64,000 nucleotides of DNA from Flagellimonas sp. MMG031 (GCF_040112705.1 NZ_CP157804.1:2226001-2290000), one strand, 5' to 3'; positions 33,859-43,714 are shown, counted from the first letter of the stretch. The notes: generated by a model not told the origin, from the letters alone. Numbers and translations are program-made.

Positions 33859-34404
33859 TTAAAACAGAAAATAACGAAGGCCGATACCTGCATAGGGATA
33901 GAAATTGCCCACATCGCTATTTACATGATAATACTCGTTGGCCTTGACCAAGAGGGAAAAATCATTGCTCAGGGTAAGCTCGCCCTCAAGCCCTACATAG
34001 GCTCCGTAGATAAACTGGCTCTTGGCATCGATGACCGCACCCGTTTCCAAGAGGCTATTGCCATTGTTGATGACCTCGTAACCGATAATGGCACCACCCC
34101 CGATATTGAGCGCATAACGTTTAAAGTTTCTTTGTTCCAGAATTTTAAAGAAATAGCCAGGTTGTACCGTGAATATGTTGTAGGGAATCGTGAACGTACC
34201 TCGGTCTTCCGCTATGGCGGCGAATACGCTCAACTGGGCATACCGATTTCGATTCAAGTGGTAATTATAGGTTGCCATAATGCCAAAACCGTCTTCGGCA
34301 TATCCGCTGCTGACCCCGATTGATGAAGCATAATTGCCTTCCTGGGAATGAATTGAACTGCAAGCTATTATTGCGGTTATGAATAATAAATTTTTCATGT
34401 TCAA
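33859..34404 (-). CDS. traO: TraO, conjugal transfer outer-membrane-type protein
   Basis: A 181-aa protein with signal peptide (ACSSIHSQ) and beta-barrel-like strands: IGVSSGYAEDGFGIMATYNYH, FIYGAYVGLEGELTLSND and the terminal YPYAGIGLRYFLF. The spacing and the end of the sequence match TraO of Bacteroides-type conjugative transposons, a presumed outer-membrane protein of the transfer channel. It lies between TraN and TraQ, its usual place. It overlaps the end of the TraN gene by four bases. Confidence 0.85.
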   Translation of the reverse strand: MNMKNLLFITAIIACSSIHSQEGNYASSIGVSSGYAEDGFGIMATYNYHLNRNRYAQLSVFAAIAEDRGTFTIPYNIFTVQPGYFFKILEQRNFKRYALNIGGGAIIGYEVINNGNSLLETGAVIDAKSQFIYGAYVGLEGELTLSNDFSLLVKANEYYHVNSDVGNFYPYAGIGLRYFLF

Positions 34405-35363
34405 AAGTGTATTGGGTTGTTGATTATTTCATGCCCGATTTTCAGGGACAGGTTTCGGTTGCCCGATTCTTCGTCCAATTCCACGACCACCTCTTTTTTT
34501 TCGTCCAATGCGAATTTTTTAAAGACCACCACGAAATGGTTCTCGCTCTTTCCGGCCACCGTTTTGGGCTGTTTGTAGGTAAAAAGGGGCTTTAGTTCCA
34601 TTCGCTGGTTGCTGCTACTGTTCCTGTAATTTGTGGCGATTTGGTGCTTGATGAAATTGATGTCCAGATCAAGCCCTTCCTTATTCTCGATCCGAAACTG
34701 AAAATAGAGTTCGTCCTCGTTGTAATAGACCCCCTTGAGCCAAAGAAAAACATTATCCAACCGTGCAAAATAGCGACTGATTCTGGCCCTGTCAAACTGC
34801 ATATAATAGCACCGAAGACGATAGTATTCCATTGGATCTTTTTCGTAAAGCTCTTTGGTTGCCCTGTCTATGGAATTGTCGGAAGTTTTTGCAGGTTTAG
34901 CCGTTGATATGGCTACCGCCTCATTCTCTTTGTTTTCTGATGTAGTACCCTCAGAAGCGTTATTGTTATTTTGCACATTTCTTGTTGTTCCATCAATATT
35001 GGTAATGGCCATTTCGGGCTTGATGTACCAAGTGAACTGTTTTGGTCGCTCGGTCAGTTCAAGAATGAAATCATAGACTTGGCCCGATTCTGTAATTACG
35101 GTATGGTTCGTAAAGTTTTTTTCCTCCGTGGCAAGTTCATCGTAATATAGCTTTAAGATCCTTCCATGAAATTTACTTCCCTCAGCTTTTGGCAGGTCTG
35201 CTATAAACCCAAAATCGTTCCCGATAATACTTTCAGAAATATTTTCAGGAAATATCAAAATGGTCTTGTAGTTTCTAGCCACTTCCAAAGTGTCGCTATA
35301 ACGCTGTGCGGCACATGCCGAAGCGAAAATAAATGTTGATATGAGTAGTATTTTCTTAGCCAT
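34401..35363 (-). CDS. traN: TraN, VirB9-like conjugation protein
   Basis: A 320-aa protein with signal peptide (SACAAQ) and the DUF4138 TraN pattern: a first strand with SDTLEVARNYKTILIFPENI, then NISESIIGN, then a C-terminal half with VFLWLKGVYYNEDELYFQF and FVVVFKKFALDEKK. TraN is thought to be the VirB9 counterpart, forming the outer core complex with TraM. An Asn/Glu-rich linker lies at about 130-160. Confidence 0.88.
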   Translation of the reverse strand: MAKKILLISTFIFASACAAQRYSDTLEVARNYKTILIFPENISESIIGNDFGFIADLPKAEGSKFHGRILKLYYDELATEEKNFTNHTVITESGQVYDFILELTERPKQFTWYIKPEMAITNIDGTTRNVQNNNNASEGTTSENKENEAVAISTAKPAKTSDNSIDRATKELYEKDPMEYYRLRCYYMQFDRARISRYFARLDNVFLWLKGVYYNEDELYFQFRIENKEGLDLDINFIKHQIATNYRNSSSNQRMELKPLFTYKQPKTVAGKSENHFVVVFKKFALDEKKEVVVELDEESGNRNLSLKIGHEIINNPIHF

Positions 35364-35367
35364 TCAT

Positions 35368-36372
35368 TTAGGTTTTGGGCACCAAAAAAACACGGTCTCC
35401 ATTGACCAATAAGATTTTATCCTGTTGTTTGTATTTTTTCTTCTGGAAAAAGTTGCCGAAGGAGCGGACAAGGTTTCGACCGAGTGGTGTTTCAGAAACT
35501 TCTCCTGCCGCTTCGGAAAGTTCATTGACTCCTTGTTGTCGGATCTCTGCGTTAAATTCATTCAGCAGTTCACCTGCCCTTTCGTTGTGTAATCCGACCA
35601 TTCCATCTTCTTGGTCGATAGCCGTTAGCGGTATCTTTACGTTGTCGATATTGGTTACTTCCAACAGAACCCGAGATCCTTGCAAGTTCGATTTGGCATA
35701 CACAAAGGTGTTCTTGGGGAATCGCTTGTTATTATAGTGCACATCTTCCCTTAAAATAAGCACTACACGATTACCGGGCAGTATGAACTGATCGCGATAT
35801 ATTGACGCATCAAATTTTATTGATTCCACGGTAACTGTAGATGGTGATTCCATATAAGGTGCGGAATAGTCCTGACTTCGCGAGAGACGTTCGTCACGAG
35901 CTTCCATCAGTAACTTCCTGTATTCCAGTTTTTCTTTGGCTACGCTCTTTTTTGTAACATATTCGGGGGTTGTAGTGTTTTGGTCGAGGGTGTTTTCATC
36001 ATCGATATCTTGCGAAGCCGTTTCGTCCAATGAAAAATTGTTCAGTTCTTCCAAGAGGCGTTCCAGTGAATCGTTTTCTTTTTTTGAGTGGAGAATGCTT
36101 TTGAAAAGTCCATTATTCTTCTGGGCGTCCAAAGAATCTTGTTGAGCATTTTTATAGATATCGTTTGGTTCCTCGACCTTAAGTTCCTTCTTTTGGTCCG
36201 GCAGGAAATTGTTGTAACCATCCTTATCCAAATCGTTTTTCCCATGGTTCCGCACAGAACTTATACTGGTCGTGATAAAAAATACCGTAAGCAACACGAT
36301 TATGGGTGCAGAAATAGCGAACAGCTTATGCTGCCGTATCCAATGGTTAAACTTTTCAATCATACTGTTCAT
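35368..36372 (-). CDS. traM: TraM, VirB10-like conjugation protein
   Basis: A 334-aa protein with a short cytoplasmic N terminus, one TM helix (FAISAPIIVLLTVFFITT), a charged linker, and a C-terminal DUF3714-like domain (QFILPGNRVVLILREDVHY, KNTFVYAKSNLQGSRVLLEVTNI). TraM spans the periplasm like VirB10 to join inner and outer membrane parts. A second ATG lies nine bases downstream. It ends four bases before the TraN start. Confidence 0.87.
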   Translation of the reverse strand: MNSMIEKFNHWIRQHKLFAISAPIIVLLTVFFITTSISSVRNHGKNDLDKDGYNNFLPDQKKELKVEEPNDIYKNAQQDSLDAQKNNGLFKSILHSKKENDSLERLLEELNNFSLDETASQDIDDENTLDQNTTTPEYVTKKSVAKEKLEYRKLLMEARDERLSRSQDYSAPYMESPSTVTVESIKFDASIYRDQFILPGNRVVLILREDVHYNNKRFPKNTFVYAKSNLQGSRVLLEVTNIDNVKIPLTAIDQEDGMVGLHNERAGELLNEFNAEIRQQGVNELSEAAGEVSETPLGRNLVRSFGNFFQKKKYKQQDKILLVNGDRVFLVPKT

Positions 36373-36382
36373 AGGTTGGTGG

Positions 36383-37000
36383 TTACAGATCCGTATTGTT
36401 CAAAACATCGAACCTGAGGATCTTTAAACCGTTCAAATTGTTCGGTGTCGATTTGGTCTCCTCGATAAACCCCGTTGTGATCAAGGTTCGATATTCCGCA
36501 TTCCCATCTTTTAAGATTCGTTGTTTTCCGACAAACCGAAATGGAAAGGGATAGCGTGAGTAATCCACTAAAATCGAATCCTTTTCCACTTCGATGGAAT
36601 AGCCACTTTTGGCTATATCCTCATAATAACTTTGATCGATCAACCTATTGTACAATCGCTGTACCGAATGATCGCCCATATAAAGCGCCCTGCCTTCAAT
36701 ATTTCTTTTGATATGGCGCAAATCAGGTTCCAAGGCAAAGAAGAGTTCATGGAAATTTGCAATATGGCCTTCGCATAAAATATCTACCGCCCGCTTGTAG
36801 TCCTTGATTCTGACTACGGCCAATTTCTGGCCTTTATCGAGCAGATAGAAACTGTTCCTGGCACTCTCGTTCGTTCTGTAGGTATAGTAGATATTGAGGA
36901 TGGTCGAGACGAACGTAAGAATTAAAGATACATATAGTACCTTGTTGCTATTGCTACGAATCCTACTTAAATCGTTGAAAATCCTGTATTTACCGTCCAT
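36383..37000 (-). CDS. traK: TraK, VirB8-like conjugation protein
   Basis: A 205-aa protein with one N-terminal TM helix (VLYVSLILTFVSTILNIYY) and a periplasmic domain with VDILCEGHIANFHELFFALEPD and a strand with YPFPFRFVGKQRI, as in TraK of Bacteroides transposons. TraK is a presumed VirB8-type scaffolding subunit. It follows TraJ by 46 bases and precedes TraM by 10 bases. Confidence 0.87.
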   Translation of the reverse strand: MDGKYRIFNDLSRIRSNSNKVLYVSLILTFVSTILNIYYTYRTNESARNSFYLLDKGQKLAVVRIKDYKRAVDILCEGHIANFHELFFALEPDLRHIKRNIEGRALYMGDHSVQRLYNRLIDQSYYEDIAKSGYSIEVEKDSILVDYSRYPFPFRFVGKQRILKDGNAEYRTLITTGFIEETKSTPNNLNGLKILRFDVLNNTDL

Positions 37001-37046
37001 CTGTTCTTCTGTGTTCGTTTAAATTCTTCTTTGATCGTTGAAAGGA

Positions 37047-37958
37047 TTATTGTATCAAAGTTCTTACGCCTTTTGTAGCTCCGCCCGTCTTTGCATCGAC
37101 CGCTGTCTGTGCGGCTTTTTTGGCATAATGTTTTGTCCTGTCTTTTAGTTGGCTTGCGCTTACGTTCATGCCCTGCACAATAAAGTTGGACAAGACCGGT
37201 GCCTTGAGGTATACGAATACGTTCATTAACATCAATAGGGCACTTGTCAGCACCAGGCCCAAATTGGCTTCTCCGTCGTATAGCAAAGTTTGTATAAGAT
37301 TATCGAGAATCTTGAGCATAAAATTGTCGATCAGATATAGCATGGGTATCCATAGGCATACGCTCATAAACTTCTGTAGCCAAGCTTTCCACATCCCCGA
37401 AAAGACAGGAATGAATGACAGCCCGATATTCAACGGGCCAAATATGATCAGGACGAAAAGGTAGATTACCGACATGGCTTTGATGCCGACAAATACAACG
37501 GCCGATATGAACGAGGCAATCGACGTGGCCGTAGAGGTAACAAATCCCAAGGCGATGGATGCAAGTCCTTCCGAATCCAAAGCCAATAAGCTCCATGTGC
37601 CGTCCTCGGACTCAAGGGCCTCCATCTGTGCTATAAAAATCTTCGTTTGAAGTACGTCCCACGAAATATCGTTGGCTTTAAAAGTTGTTCCGACCGTTTG
37701 ATAAAACTCGTATATGGTCAGGATAACCACTTCGTAGTTCAAAAGCAATATGGCCAAAGGCACCCATTTGAGGTAAGCAAGAATGTTCGCTCTTTTTTCT
37801 TCGTTCAGAAACACGCCCAGTGCGATAAGCCCGATACCGATATAGGCGAATTGTTGCCCGATACCTATAATGGGATCGACCACCTCAAAAGCGTCAATAA
37901 TATATTGGTCAAAAAGCTCGTTGACCGTTTCCCGAATTCCTTTGTCCGTAATCTGCAT
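37047..37958 (-). CDS. traJ: TraJ, VirB6-like polytopic conjugation protein
   Basis: A 303-aa polytopic inner-membrane protein with about seven TM helices, a long FISAVVFVGIKAMSVIYLF helix, the conserved IIFGPLNIGLSFIPVF segment and the final soluble tail rich in Ala/Lys (KHYAKKAAQ). It resembles TraJ, the VirB6-like component of the translocation channel, and is located after TraI. Confidence 0.87.
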   Translation of the reverse strand: MQITDKGIRETVNELFDQYIIDAFEVVDPIIGIGQQFAYIGIGLIALGVFLNEEKRANILAYLKWVPLAILLLNYEVVILTIYEFYQTVGTTFKANDISWDVLQTKIFIAQMEALESEDGTWSLLALDSEGLASIALGFVTSTATSIASFISAVVFVGIKAMSVIYLFVLIIFGPLNIGLSFIPVFSGMWKAWLQKFMSVCLWIPMLYLIDNFMLKILDNLIQTLLYDGEANLGLVLTSALLMLMNVFVYLKAPVLSNFIVQGMNVSASQLKDRTKHYAKKAAQTAVDAKTGGATKGVRTLIQ

Positions 37959-37967
37959 GGTTTCTTT

Positions 37968-38585
37968 TTATTCTTTGTTCATATTTATCAGTGTGCTTCT
38001 GGACTTTCTGAAGGCATTGGTCCGTGAAAGTTTGTTGTTATAGACTATCAGGTTATCGAGAATACTTTCCAGTTCACTGTTGATTCCGTTCACTTTCTTT
38101 AGGCGTTCCTCGGGTAGGATTATCGCCTTGGTCTTCAGGATATCGTTGCATTGTTTAAAAAGGTTTTTGGTTTCAAGGATAGCGTTCGCGGCAAAGCCAA
38201 AAAACTCCTGCCTTTCTTTTCGATTCAAGTGTTCCAATTGTTGTACGGTCTGTTTGGAAGTGCGATACGCCTCCAAAATCTTGGTTTTTAAGTCGATGGT
38301 CCTGCTAACGTCCGTCGATTTGGTCACATAGGCCGGTGCCTGTTTCTTGGCCTCCAGCTCTTCTTTAAGGATCTTTCTCGATTTTAAGGTTTCATTGTTG
38401 TTTTTCTCCATCAGGTTAATAAGGCGGGAAAGATTTTTGTTGACGGCCTTTAGCTGTATGTTGATATTCATCAGTTGACTGTTTACCATTCCAACGCTGG
38501 CGTTGGTCGCGGCATCGGTAACCGGAATTTGGGAAATGATCGCCAATGGAAAAAGCAAACCCATTAATACAAATGTTCTTTTCAT
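37968..38585 (-). CDS. traI: TraI (DUF4141), VirB5-like secreted conjugation protein
   Basis: A 205-aa protein with signal peptide (FVLMGLLFPLAIISQ) and helical coiled-coil structure: INIQLKAVNKNLSRLINLME, a KQAPAY loop, then a helix-rich C-terminal half. This matches DUF4141, the TraI group, a periplasmic subunit comparable in position to VirB5. The ATG at 38585 is chosen because the upstream ATG at 38612 would overlap the TraG gene. Confidence 0.78.
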   Translation of the reverse strand: MKRTFVLMGLLFPLAIISQIPVTDAATNASVGMVNSQLMNINIQLKAVNKNLSRLINLMEKNNNETLKSRKILKEELEAKKQAPAYVTKSTDVSRTIDLKTKILEAYRTSKQTVQQLEHLNRKERQEFFGFAANAILETKNLFKQCNDILKTKAIILPEERLKKVNGINSELESILDNLIVYNNKLSRTNAFRKSRSTLINMNKE

Positions 38586-38595
38586 AGTCTTAGTT

Positions 38596-41130
38596 TTATG
38601 GAGCATTTTCAAAGGCGTAGGCCTTTGCGGTCAACTCCCAATTTTTATGATTCTTTTTATACAGTTCCAAAATTTTACCGCTCTCGGTCGGATTGGTTTC
38701 GTAAATGCATTTCTCTTCCAAAGAGGTTTCCAAGCCGTAGACCTTTACCTTGTCCATCCAACAGAACGCGGCCTCACGGAACTTTCTGTCCTTCGGTAAA
38801 TCCTTATTGATGGAAAGAATAAGCTGTTTTTGTTTCTCGTTTAAACCCATAACGGTCTGTATCTTATCGAAGGATTGGGCAAAGTCCCGCATGTCCAGGA
38901 AGACCTTGATGTGCGAGTTGACCACAATGGCATTTTTGATGATTTCGGAGGAGATAAAGTCACTTACTTTTTGGGAAATAAAAATAGGCTGGCCTCCCAG
39001 TTTTCGCGCCATTCTTGATTGGCTGTTGAAATAGTGTACCAGTTCGGGCCTTACCAAGGCCTTCCATGCCTCGTCTACGGCCAATATTTTATTTATGGAC
39101 AGTTTGGCGAGGTCATGCATCTTCTTGTTAAAGATCTCCATTATCATCAGCGCAGTGATGGGAAACAGCAGCTCGTTATCGATCAGTTTGCCCAATTTGA
39201 AGTACACCACTTTTTCATCGCTTAGTCTGGTAATCCTATCGTCCTGTTTGTTCAAGAGTTCGCCTCTCGGCCCGCCTGTGTAATACTTTTCCAGCAGGAA
39301 GAGGAACACATTGGCATCGAATTTTTCCTTCGGAATTTCTTTGGTTCCAATAAATGCTATTATATGATTCCTGCAATACTCATAGAAAGTGTCAAACCTG
39401 AAATTTGTATTACCGCTTTGCCACATTAACTCGTAATAACCCGTAACCAAAAGTTCGATAACGGTATTTGCGACTTCCAAACCTGTGACATCCTTACTGT
39501 TACCCGTAATCAATTTGAGAAGCGTTACAAGGTGCAGCAGTTTGCTTTCGGCCAAAGTCTTGCTCCGAGTGCGGTTCTCGACAACATCGTGATTGTCCAG
39601 AAGAAAAGGATTGAAGGTAAATGGCCGGTCATCATCATGCTGCAGGATTATGCCACCAAATACCTCGGTAAGTTTATCGTAGGAATTGCCGTCCTCGATG
39701 ATAACGGCCTCCCCGCCTTGCCTCAGTTCGGAAGCGATGTAATGGTTGACATAATAGGATTTGCCGCCGCCCGACCCGGAGGCGACCAACATCCCCCGAT
39801 TGAATATCCAACCTTTTTCTTCAGGTATTCGATACAAGCTGGCAGTAAGCGGCCGGCCGGAGATTCTATCCACCGTACGCAGCCCATCAACGGCTTTCGA
39901 CGAATCTTTATAGCCGCCTTCAAAATAGAGTAGGGAGGAGGCCATATCGCTCGGCATGGGTAGGTATAGCTCGAACGGGATGCCAATAGCATTACCAGGG
40001 ACACCGGCAAAAAACAGATTCTTCCTATCTATACTGTTCCTCTTTGCATTGATCTTCAATTTTTTAAAGGCGGAAGAAATGGAGTTTTCCATTTGCCCTT
40101 GCCTGCTCCGGTCGTCCTCGAACCCGAATACATTGAGATGGTAAAAGACCGTTTCCTTGTGGTTTTCAAGGATATCTTTGGTATAGTCGAATATTTGATC
40201 CGCGTATATCGCGTTACTGTCATCTTTCTTTCCGGTACTGAAGCGCTGGAAGCTTTTCGCTTTTTTCCGTAGGCTGGAAAGTGCTTTTTCCTGATCCGGT
40301 ATGTGGATATATTGATTGATGATATGTTCATGGGGCACCTTGAAACCCAAAGAAAACAGATTGCCGATAGGGAAACGATTATGACGGGTAGTGAACTTTC
40401 CATATAGCTCATGGGTGCCTACATGCTCTTTGGTGAACTGATCCAAATTTTCCAGCGTGAAAAATTGCCCCTTCTTACTGCCAATATTTATGGAGTTGTT
40501 GGCGAAATCCACATCGGTTAGATTGGCGTTTTCTTCACAAATGCCAAAATATTTGGGGTATAGCCCATCCGGGGAAAACAAATCGTCATAATCCAATAGT
40601 TCGGACTTTATCAGACCGCTCGAATTAATCAAATTGTCGACATTCTCCACTTGATTTTCGAACTCCTTCAATATTCCGCTATCGATGAATTCTTCGGGAA
40701 CGGTATGCGACAAATAGAATTCCCGCCTTTTGCCCAAGAACGAGTTCGCCCGTTTGGAACCATAGGTAATGTAATTTTTGGGAACAACGCTGATATATAG
40801 ATAATGGCTGCCGACCAAATAAGGGCGGTCCTCAAAATGTTTTTCGTTGGCGCGTTCCAACATATCGCCTCGTAGCCTTTGGGAATTCGGAGTATAATTT
40901 TCCTGAAGAAAGAAATCCTGCCGGTGTAGGAGCCTATTCGGGCCCAAGACATTGATGATGTTGGAAAACAGCTCTTGAAGCATTCCATATTCCAGAGCAT
41001 CCAATGTATATACTTCGGGTAATTCAAGTTTTAGGGGAACGGTCAAACAACCCTTCTCTTTGGATATCAATGCCCTTCTCTCATAACCGTAAATAGGGAA
41101 CGCGTCCCAAAGTGCTACTTGTTTTTCCAT
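38596..41130 (-). CDS. traG: TraG, VirB4-like conjugation ATPase
   Basis: An 844-aa ATPase with the Walker A motif SGSGGGKS (near 451-458), the DEAWK Walker B region and the closing arginine-finger-type segment. It powers pilus and channel assembly as a VirB4 counterpart. An N-terminal domain with a TraG-family start (LWDAFPIYGYERRALISK) is present. It overlaps the TraF gene by 16 bases, so the two are translationally coupled. Confidence 0.93.
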   Translation of the reverse strand: MEKQVALWDAFPIYGYERRALISKEKGCLTVPLKLELPEVYTLDALEYGMLQELFSNIINVLGPNRLLHRQDFFLQENYTPNSQRLRGDMLERANEKHFEDRPYLVGSHYLYISVVPKNYITYGSKRANSFLGKRREFYLSHTVPEEFIDSGILKEFENQVENVDNLINSSGLIKSELLDYDDLFSPDGLYPKYFGICEENANLTDVDFANNSINIGSKKGQFFTLENLDQFTKEHVGTHELYGKFTTRHNRFPIGNLFSLGFKVPHEHIINQYIHIPDQEKALSSLRKKAKSFQRFSTGKKDDSNAIYADQIFDYTKDILENHKETVFYHLNVFGFEDDRSRQGQMENSISSAFKKLKINAKRNSIDRKNLFFAGVPGNAIGIPFELYLPMPSDMASSLLYFEGGYKDSSKAVDGLRTVDRISGRPLTASLYRIPEEKGWIFNRGMLVASGSGGGKSYYVNHYIASELRQGGEAVIIEDGNSYDKLTEVFGGIILQHDDDRPFTFNPFLLDNHDVVENRTRSKTLAESKLLHLVTLLKLITGNSKDVTGLEVANTVIELLVTGYYELMWQSGNTNFRFDTFYEYCRNHIIAFIGTKEIPKEKFDANVFLFLLEKYYTGGPRGELLNKQDDRITRLSDEKVVYFKLGKLIDNELLFPITALMIMEIFNKKMHDLAKLSINKILAVDEAWKALVRPELVHYFNSQSRMARKLGGQPIFISQKVSDFISSEIIKNAIVVNSHIKVFLDMRDFAQSFDKIQTVMGLNEKQKQLILSINKDLPKDRKFREAAFCWMDKVKVYGLETSLEEKCIYETNPTESGKILELYKKNHKNWELTAKAYAFENAP

Positions 41131-41438
41131 AGCAATAGGTTTTCGTATGTATTGGATATTTTTATGGAATCGGGTTTGGCGGCATCTGCCATTTTTTTGA
41201 CAAACCCATTGGCGCCGTAGGTTCGTGAGTAGAACAGAAGGACGAGGAATATGATGGCGATTGCGATGACGATCGCTAACATGGCCAATACCATCGGAAT
41301 AAAAGTGGATAGGACCAGTCCCAGTATAATCGCTGCCAGGCCAAGATAAAGGCAGTACATAATGTACTTTGCCTTGAGGCCTCGATATAGGACATCCTTT
41401 TGCAGCCCTTTCCTGATCGGGATAAAATTATTCTCCAT
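41115..41438 (-). CDS. traF: TraF (DUF4133), VirB3-like conjugation protein
   Basis: A 107-aa protein with two TM helices and the RKGLQKDVLYRGLKAKYIMY start and YGANGFVKK loop characteristic of DUF4133. It is taken as a VirB3-like small inner-membrane subunit. The ATG at 41438 is chosen over one at 41477 that would extend into TraE. It overlaps TraG. Confidence 0.85.
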   Translation of the reverse strand: MENNFIPIRKGLQKDVLYRGLKAKYIMYCLYLGLAAIILGLVLSTFIPMVLAMLAIVIAIAIIFLVLLFYSRTYGANGFVKKMADAAKPDSIKISNTYENLLLWKNK

Positions 41439-41451
41439 GACGTAAGGAAAT

Positions 41452-41766
41452 TTAGATGTTGGCAATTTCCTCGCCAATGGCGATCATGGCAAAAAAGATG
41501 GCTATCCCAATAATGGCCTTTCCAAGTTTATCCGCAAGATCCGTCTGTTGGTTACGGATATAGATATAGGCCAAGGCCATAATACCAAGTGCCGTGCCCG
41601 CTATAATCTTGATAATATCTATGATTTCACGGGAAAGGCTTTTGGAGTCGTTCTTGAAATCTTGCGCCTCTTGCAGGAGTTGGTCAAACTGGCCGTAGAA
41701 ACATATGGGAATGCAGACCAGAAGTAGGAATAGGATAATGGGATCAGGTTTCGGAATCCGGCCCAT
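41452..41766 (-). CDS. traE: TraE (DUF4134), VirB2-like pilin subunit
   Basis: A 104-aa protein with a signal peptide (LLVCIPICFYG) and two hydrophobic helices joined by a short charged loop (IRNQQTDLADKLGKA), as in DUF4134 TraE. It is probably the pilin-like major subunit. The ATG at 41766 gives a good signal peptide. Two further upstream in-frame ATGs at 41811 and 41787 are possible. Confidence 0.8.
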   Translation of the reverse strand: MGRIPKPDPIILFLLLVCIPICFYGQFDQLLQEAQDFKNDSKSLSREIIDIIKIIAGTALGIMALAYIYIRNQQTDLADKLGKAIIGIAIFFAMIAIGEEIANI

Positions 41767-42094
41767 TGTTCTCGGCCGTATCCTCATTGCGGATAACTTT
41801 GAGTTTTTCATGCTTTTTGCGAGTTAAGGAATTTGCATCATCTTCCAATGAACCCTCTTTAAAAGCTTCCAGAAGTTCCGAGGTGTTTTCCACTTCGGTC
41901 ATCTGGTCGAGTACAGCTTCCAAATCAGTTTGTTCATTATCTGACTTATATGCAAATATATTATTTAAATGCAAAAAAGCAATATTTTTTGAATCTTTTT
42001 TCTTTGACGTTTTTTTCTTCTTGAACAGCACCCACAGAACATACCCGTAATAGATTAGGGCCAAACCTATCAATATGTACCAGTAGCTGCTCAA
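41744..42094 (-). CDS. Small membrane protein at the traD position, TTG start
   Basis: A 116-aa protein with one N-terminal TM helix (YILIGLALIYYGYVLWVLF) then a basic Lys run and an acidic, helical tail. An in-frame TAG three codons upstream forces the TTG at 42094 as the start. It lies between the DUF3408 gene and TraE, the position of TraD in related transposons, but I do not recognise the sequence. Its last 23 bases overlap the TraE start. Confidence 0.65.
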   Translation of the reverse strand: MSSYWYILIGLALIYYGYVLWVLFKKKKTSKKKDSKNIAFLHLNNIFAYKSDNEQTDLEAVLDQMTEVENTSELLEAFKEGSLEDDANSLTRKKHEKLKVIRNEDTAENNGPDSET

Positions 42095-42100
42095 AGTTTT

Positions 42101-42565
42101 CTATTTTTGTTCTATTATGTTTATCAGTTTTCTATACTTTTTATCTATAAAATCTTCCAAAACCTTTCTTATCAAGTCATTGCGATGGGTTTTTATGTCC
42201 AATTTATAGGATGCCCCCTGTGCCAATTTTTCATATTTTCCCATGCAGTCCTTACTTAAGGAAAGCACGAAGGATTCCTTTCTATCGCGAAAGTTTTCCG
42301 TGCGTAGGAACAATTTAAATTGTCGAACCGGGTACTCGTCGGTCATTGAAGAATTTTTGGATGTCATCCCTTTATGATTCTCAATGACTGCGGTTTCTTT
42401 CGTATTCCTAACGGTTTTAGGCTCAAAATGTTGTTTGGACCCACTCGGCGTTTCCTCAATCGAACGCTCACTTTTCAAGGTCTTCAGCACATTCACGGTT
42501 TCTTTGTTCTGTTCCGCCATTTTTTGGATCAGACCTAGTGTATTTACTTTTTTTCCTCTTTTCAT
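42101..42565 (-). CDS. DUF3408-like conjugation regulatory protein
   Basis: A 154-aa basic protein with an unstructured Thr/Ser/Lys-rich N-terminal half and a C-terminal helical domain with YKLDIKTHRNDLIRKVLEDFI, resembling DUF3408 (TraB/TraC of Bacteroides). Probably DNA-binding, perhaps forming a ribbon-helix-helix. It lies 9 bases downstream of the ParA gene. Confidence 0.78.
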   Translation of the reverse strand: MKRGKKVNTLGLIQKMAEQNKETVNVLKTLKSERSIEETPSGSKQHFEPKTVRNTKETAVIENHKGMTSKNSSMTDEYPVRQFKLFLRTENFRDRKESFVLSLSKDCMGKYEKLAQGASYKLDIKTHRNDLIRKVLEDFIDKKYRKLINIIEQK

Positions 42566-42574
42566 AGTATTGCG

Positions 42575-43255
42575 CTATTTTGTTAGTTGGCTTACTTCCT
42601 CAAAGAAATGTTTGATATCTTTTTCGCCCCTTTCTTTATGCTCAGGTATGGGGTACAGTGTATTCCGATATCTTTCCTTGTAGATGGTCTTGTCCTTGAC
42701 TACACTGGTCATCATGGGAATACCCGCCTCTTTAAATTGCTGGCGCAGCACCGCAAACTTGTTTCTTTTAACCAGCTTGTACTTGTTGAAAAAAAGATGG
42801 ATGCTCTTTAATACACGCTCTTCATTATCAAGGAAATTATTTTTCAACGTGAAATAAAAGTGTGAAGTGCTGTCTATTTCCAGTTCGTCATGGTCAAAGG
42901 GCACAAAAACATGTTCCACATACATTAGCCCTTTGACCATCTCTACATTCAAACTGCCAGGAAGGTCGAGAATTATATAATCCACTTGGCCATAGTACTT
43001 CAGGATGGCATCCTGTAGATTCTGAACGGTTACTGGTTCAATAGGATAAAGTTCCAAACCTGCCCTTTCTTCGGCATCCAACATTTCCATTTCCCGATTC
43101 CGTTTTTTGTAGATGGAGTATTGAGGATTATCGGCATCCAAAAGCACAATTTTTTGCTGCTTTGCATAGAAAAGATTTGAAGCTAGAATAATGTTCAATG
43201 TCGTTTTTCCGATACCACCTTTTTCGCCTACCACACTAATAATCTTTGTATCCAT
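42575..43255 (-). CDS. traA: TraA, ParA-like ATPase
   Basis: A 226-aa ATPase with the deviant Walker A motif EKGGIGKTT (11-19), the DADNPQYS switch I and the VDYIILDLPGSLN Walker B region. ParA-like TraA opens tra operons of Bacteroidetes conjugative elements, perhaps helping partition or relaxosome positioning. It is the first gene of the minus-strand operon, and the upstream 813-base gap probably holds its promoter. Confidence 0.88.
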   Translation of the reverse strand: MDTKIISVVGEKGGIGKTTLNIILASNLFYAKQQKIVLLDADNPQYSIYKKRNREMEMLDAEERAGLELYPIEPVTVQNLQDAILKYYGQVDYIILDLPGSLNVEMVKGLMYVEHVFVPFDHDELEIDSTSHFYFTLKNNFLDNEERVLKSIHLFFNKYKLVKRNKFAVLRQQFKEAGIPMMTSVVKDKTIYKERYRNTLYPIPEHKERGEKDIKHFFEEVSQLTK

Positions 43256-43422
43256 AATCCGTTATTTAGTTCTTTCAATAATTAGTTAAATGATGAAATA
43301 ATCAAGGCATTGTTTAATGACCTAAATCCCTAATTAATTATATAATTATTGAGAAATATATAATTATAATTTGTTAATAACTAGATGTTTATGAAAAATA
43401 ATTTGGGCTAAAACCATATGAG

Positions 43423-43465
43423 GCCAAATGAATCTAAATGGATCCACAACGTGGTTTCATTTGGC
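43423..43465. repeat. Long inverted repeat with nested stem in the oriT candidate
   Basis: GCCAAATGAA (43423-43432) and TTCATTTGGC (43456-43465) are perfect 10-base arms separated by 23 bases. The spacer contains CCAC-AAC-GTGG (43444-43454), a nested small hairpin. Such paired stems are typical of relaxase recognition regions. Confidence 0.6.
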
Positions 43466-43714
43466 TTAAGGACGAATCTATTTTTATGATATTTCGATGA
43501 TTTTCTTGAAATGTATAAAGGTCCAATAATGCAAATAGGACCGATTTTTTAAATAATGATCTTGAAAAAATAGGATGGCTGTATCTAGAGCATTTTTGGG
43601 TTCAAACACAGTATGACCGATGGGTAAAATCAAAAGAATGTGTAGCCCTTGTTCCTGTGGAAGCCAAGAAATGCCTATCGGCCTCCTTGGCATCCTCGGA
43701 ACCGCTCAAAAGCC